DNA of 45,772 bases, from positions 1-45,772 of the forward strand of contig PLNW01000142.1 of assembly GCA_003142855.1 (NCBI GenBank), read 5' to 3'. A program made the translations under genes and the position numbers. The notes beneath the pieces were generated by a model. It was not told the origin of the DNA. It saw only the letters and a program-made list of their open reading frames with translations, and did no database searches. The stretch comes from Myxococcales bacterium (GTDB lineage Bacteria; Myxococcota_A; Polyangia; Fen-1088). Shown here one piece after another: positions 43,198 to 45,772 of the stretch (its first letter is position 1; each line of letters begins with the position of its first letter).

Positions 43198-44388
43198 ATG
43201 AACATTCGAGCTCGGGTGCTTGAATCCCAGTTGGCGCGTGCGGCGCGGGCCTTCCCGGCCCTGCTACTCACCGGCCCACGGCGGTCGGGCAAAACGACCT
43301 TGCTTCGGCACGTGTTCCCCAAGGCCGACTATCGCCTGCTGGAGGATCCCGATGAACTCGCGCGGGTGCGCAACGACCCGCGCGGCTTCGTGGCCTCGCT
43401 GCGCCGGCCAGCGATTATCGACGAAATCCAGAATGCGCCCGACCTGTTCAACTACCTGCGCACACTGGTGGATGCGCATCCGCAGGCCAAAGGACGCTTC
43501 TTGCTCACCGGATCGCAAGAAGCGCCGCTGATGCAGGGGGTGACCGAATCCATGGCCGGTCGGGTGGCAATCTTCCAACTTCTGCCCTTTTCACACGAGG
43601 AGAACGCCAAGGTCTCCCTGCTGCTCGGTGGCTTCCCCGAGGCGTTGGCCCGACCTGGGCAGGCCTCGCTGTGGTTTCGTTCGTACCTGCAAACCTATCT
43701 GGAGCGGGACGTGCGCGCGGTGAGCGCCATCCGGGACTTGCTGACCTTTCGACGTTTCTTGGCCCTGCTGGCCACCCGCCACGGACAGATCCTCAACAAG
43801 ACTGAGCTAGCAGCCCCGCTGGGACTTTCGGTGCCCGCCGTGGGCCAGTGGCTGAGTATCCTAGAGATCACCGGGCAAGTCTTGTTGGTGCCGCCCTTCT
43901 TTGAGAACCTGGGCAAGCGGTTGATCAAGAGCCCGAAGGTGTACTTCGTCGACTCGGGCCTGGTCTGCCACTTGCTCGGCATCGACAGCCTCGCGGCGCT
44001 CAAACGCTCGGCGTTTCTCGGGCCGATCTTCGAGGGCCAGGTGGCCAGCGAAATCGTCAAAGCGCAGATCAACCGAGGCAAGCGGCGCGAGATCTACTTT
44101 TTCCGCGACCAACAAGGACTGGAGGTGGATTTCGTGGTGCCCACCGGGCCCGGCCGGCTGGCGTTCATCGAAGCGAAGTCCACACAGACCCTTCGCCCCA
44201 CTATGGCCGCGGGGCTGCTGCGTTTGCAAAAGGCGAGCCACCGCTACAAGACCGACGCGTTTGTGGTGTGCCCCGGTGCCAGTCCTTCTGGCTTCGGCGG
44301 TCTGGGCAGTGGGGTCAGGGGCTTGGGCCTGGACGATCTAGTGGGCGAGCCGCTGGGATTGCGGGTTTGGTCGTCCCAAATGCGATGA
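43198..44388 (+). CDS. AAA_14/DUF4143 ATPase
   Basis: This 396-residue protein has a P-loop ATPase domain (Walker A GPRRSGKTT at 26-34; Walker B AIIDEIQNA at about 72-80; sensor FLLTGSQEA) and a C-terminal DUF4143 domain (EGQVASEIVKAQ, DFVVPTGPGRLAFIEAKST). DUF4143 has a nuclease-like fold: IYFFRDQQGLEVDFVV gives the D and IEAKS the E-x-K motif. The family is common on mobile and accessory DNA; its role is unresolved. The gene's last 145 bases overlap the tail of a convergent nucleotidyltransferase-like frame. Confidence 0.9.
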   Translation: MNIRARVLESQLARAARAFPALLLTGPRRSGKTTLLRHVFPKADYRLLEDPDELARVRNDPRGFVASLRRPAIIDEIQNAPDLFNYLRTLVDAHPQAKGRFLLTGSQEAPLMQGVTESMAGRVAIFQLLPFSHEENAKVSLLLGGFPEALARPGQASLWFRSYLQTYLERDVRAVSAIRDLLTFRRFLALLATRHGQILNKTELAAPLGLSVPAVGQWLSILEITGQVLLVPPFFENLGKRLIKSPKVYFVDSGLVCHLLGIDSLAALKRSAFLGPIFEGQVASEIVKAQINRGKRREIYFFRDQQGLEVDFVVPTGPGRLAFIEAKSTQTLRPTMAAGLLRLQKASHRYKTDAFVVCPGASPSGFGGLGSGVRGLGLDDLVGEPLGLRVWSSQMR

Positions 44389-44765
44389 GACACCAGCACG
44401 TTCATGAGTCTCGCTACGTTCTCCTCGGTTCGGCGATGGACGATATCGAGATCTTGGGTTGCAATGGGGGCGGCCTGCAATACCGCCGCAGTCCCGTCCA
44501 CGATGATGAATTCCACTCCCTCGGCCAAAAGCTCGGCCAGTAACGCCTCCGGATCAGCGACGGTTGGGTGTTTCACGCTCGGAACCTGCTGGCCAAGCGA
44601 GCCAGCGCGACGCCTTTCACGCAGCGGTCGCGCGAGCGCGAGCTGAATGAGCGATCGATCGATCTGTGCCGCCGCCTGGAGAATGTCGGGATCGCCAGAA
44701 AAGAGGCGCTCGACGTCCAAACCGAGCCGAAGGTCGGTGACCGCGGTGGCGCTCGCGAGCTTCAT
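44244..44765 (-). pseudogene. Truncated nucleotidyltransferase-like gene
   Basis: The frame from ATG 44765 has 173 residues. Its middle (ALLAELLAEGVEFIIVDGTA, AVLQAAPIATQDLDIVHRRT, EENVARLMNVL) matches the core of nucleotidyltransferase-fold proteins, with GTAAVLQ and the D-x-D of DLDIVH. The usual VGG is VDG here. Beyond LMNVLVSH the sequence turns into an unrelated Pro/Arg-rich run made by reading the opposite strand of the ATPase gene. So the C-terminal half is lost. The N-terminal 60 residues (QIDRSLIQLALARPLRERRR) look like a separate small protein often placed before such genes, possibly fused by deletion. Confidence 0.55.
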
Positions 44766-44818
44766 CGGTTTTGATTGTAGCACTGATCCGCGCAACGCTT
44801 TTCCGGCGCCAGATCCTC

Positions 44819-44911
44819 ATGATGTTGCTGACCGGGCCGGTCATCGGGGCCGCGTCGGGGATCGTGCTCGGGCTATTCGCGTTCATCGCGAGCAAGCAGG
44901 TGCGGCACTAG
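44819..44911 (+). CDS. Small membrane ORF or remnant
   Basis: A 30-codon frame reads MMLLTGPVIGAASGIVLGLF then AFIASKQVRH. It is one transmembrane helix with a basic tail. The frame is open upstream (ATLFRRQI) but without a clear start or ribosome site, so it could be the end of a lost membrane protein. Low confidence. Confidence 0.3.
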   Translation: MMLLTGPVIGAASGIVLGLFAFIASKQVRH

Positions 44912-45070
44912 CTGCTCTCTTCTGTTCAAACAGATGGCAGGTGCAGGCAGACGCCCACGGCAGCCCCCATCCATTCCAGCGACACCCTCTTCACGTAGCG
45001 GACAATTCGCGCGCCGGGGAGTGGTGCCTGTGACAAGTTCAGAAATGCATCGAGGAGTGGCAGCGGTGGA

Positions 45071-45415
45071 GTGCTCGTGATTCTCGGGGGCGCAATGATC
45101 CTTGGTCTAGGATGGCTTTGTTCGCCGTCGGATTCCGAGCGATCTAACTCGCCAGCGGCAGTCGTTCCCCCGCAGCCACGGCCACAACCGGCAGCTTTCA
45201 AGCCGGCAGCCAAGGCGCCGCCGACGGCGGTACTAGGAGTCGCGTGCAAGCTTCGGTCAGCGGCATCCGGGTCCTCTGAAGTAATCGGCAAGGTGCAGGC
45301 GGGGCAATCTGTCGAGGTTGTCGATGTGGAGAAAAGCTGGCTGCGCATACGCGTCGACAGTCGTGAGGGGTGGATTCACGATCGATGCACGGTGCGAGTC
45401 AGCGACGCTCGCTGA
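45071..45415 (+). CDS. SH3b-domain protein with N-terminal membrane anchor
   Basis: From GTG 45071 the 114-residue product begins with a hydrophobic helix (VILGGAMILGLGWLC) that anchors it or acts as signal. A Pro/Ala spacer (PPQPRPQPAAFKPAAKAPP) follows. The C-terminal SH3b domain shows ACKLRSAASGSSEVIGKVQA, GQSVEVVDVEKSWLRIRVD and GWIHDRC. SH3b domains outside the cytoplasm usually bind peptidoglycan or proteins. GGTGGA lies just before the GTG. Partner is unknown. Confidence 0.72.
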   Translation: MLVILGGAMILGLGWLCSPSDSERSNSPAAVVPPQPRPQPAAFKPAAKAPPTAVLGVACKLRSAASGSSEVIGKVQAGQSVEVVDVEKSWLRIRVDSREGWIHDRCTVRVSDAR

Positions 45416-45638
45416 GGGACCACAATCCGGCCGCAGCTCTGCTTGCCCTTCCATGGAAGAGGATGTCAGGCAACACAATCACCCATCGCCCGGCGATGCG
45501 TCTTCCCCTTCAAATCGATGGAGTCAAGCCGTCATTTTGGTTGAAGTTGAAGGTCCGTCGGACCTTTCCTCGGCTGCAATCGCCCGGACTTGCTCATGTT
45601 TGGTCGGTGGCCCGAATGCTGCTGTAGCTGTGCGTATC

Positions 45639-45772
45639 ATGTATCCGACGAAAAGCGATATTCAACGAATTGCCTTGGCGCTGCTCTCGTTCGCCACCGC
45701 TTGCGGTGGGGGAAGTACTGCCGGAGGAACACCATACGGCGGTGCGAGCGGTGCGGGTGGTGCGGGTGGTGC
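45639..45772 (+). CDS. Start of a lipoprotein with Gly-rich linker (runs off the window)
   Basis: From ATG 45639 the frame encodes a lipoprotein signal (LALLSFATACGGG) and then the beginning of a repeat linker (GGASGAGGAGG). The layout equals that of the PL11 lyase and the 10086 lipoprotein, so a further surface enzyme or binding protein is expected beyond the window. Only 44 codons are visible; the function cannot be told. No ribosome site is clear. Confidence 0.65.
   Translation, partial: MYPTKSDIQRIALALLSFATACGGGSTAGGTPYGGASGAGGAGG

Overview
The window looks like a chromosomal segment of a GC-rich, soil-type, predatory or saprophytic deltaproteobacterium, most probably Myxococcota (class Polyangia). 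The grounds are the very high G+C content, the abundance of lipoproteins with long 'xxGG' tandem-repeat linkers, C-terminal Gly-Cys-x-Cys / hydrophobic / Arg-rich tails of MYXO-CTERM type, a fibro-slime protein, an AgmX/PglI-type domain and many one-off signalling genes. No rRNA, tRNA, CRISPR array or complete insertion sequence was recognised. The taxonomic placement is inference.

Region 1 (1-6660) is a pectin-degradation island. Two tandem minus-strand PL9-type pectate lyase genes (the second frameshifted and running off the window edge) lie beside an ECF sigma factor that is followed by only a stub of a putative anti-sigma gene. Divergent from these is a PL11 rhamnogalacturonan lyase lipoprotein that ends in a strong hairpin terminator. 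Region 2 (6676-11900, minus strand) carries a membrane-anchored unknown, a PAS hybrid histidine kinase, an AgmX-like protein, a repeat-linker lipoprotein and an OsmC protein. Region 3 (12200-18430) holds a VapBC toxin-antitoxin pair whose toxin gene overlaps a beta-propeller lipoprotein gene, then a CoA-binding protein, a second OsmC protein, an RlpA-like lipoprotein, a Cys-rich lipoprotein, a DnaQ-like exonuclease and a single-HKD phospholipase D-like protein.

Region 4 (18448-24437) has a fibro-slime lipoprotein divergent from a YfhO-like membrane protein, which is translationally coupled to a tetra-CxxCH, RoxA-like cytochrome c lipoprotein with EF-hand-like loops. Region 5 (24463-28930) contains stubs of an EamA and an MFS transporter. 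It is followed by a tightly coupled three-gene operon of large cytoplasmic proteins of unknown function (the best candidate here for an undescribed system) and then a remnant of an AlbA_2-type ATPase gene. Region 6 (28882-34728) has a GH30 glycosidase with a MYXO-CTERM-like tail, a TPR membrane protein, a Phd/VapC-type toxin-antitoxin pair with a twin palindromic operator, and a cellulose-synthase-like GT2.

Region 7 (34801-42505) is more housekeeping-like: gltX, a polytopic membrane protein, an OmpR-type response regulator overlapping its histidine kinase, a STAS-like protein and a trypsin-like protease with a MYXO-CTERM-like tail. Region 8 (42530-45772) is a patchwork: a flotillin remnant, an AAA/DUF4143 ATPase with a promoter implying a leaderless mRNA, a truncated nucleotidyltransferase gene, a small membrane ORF, an SH3 protein and the start of another repeat-linker lipoprotein.

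Functionally, the secreted lyases and GH30 suggest degradation of plant cell-wall pectin and xylan. Many pseudogene stubs at gene borders suggest repeated deletion and insertion in this stretch.
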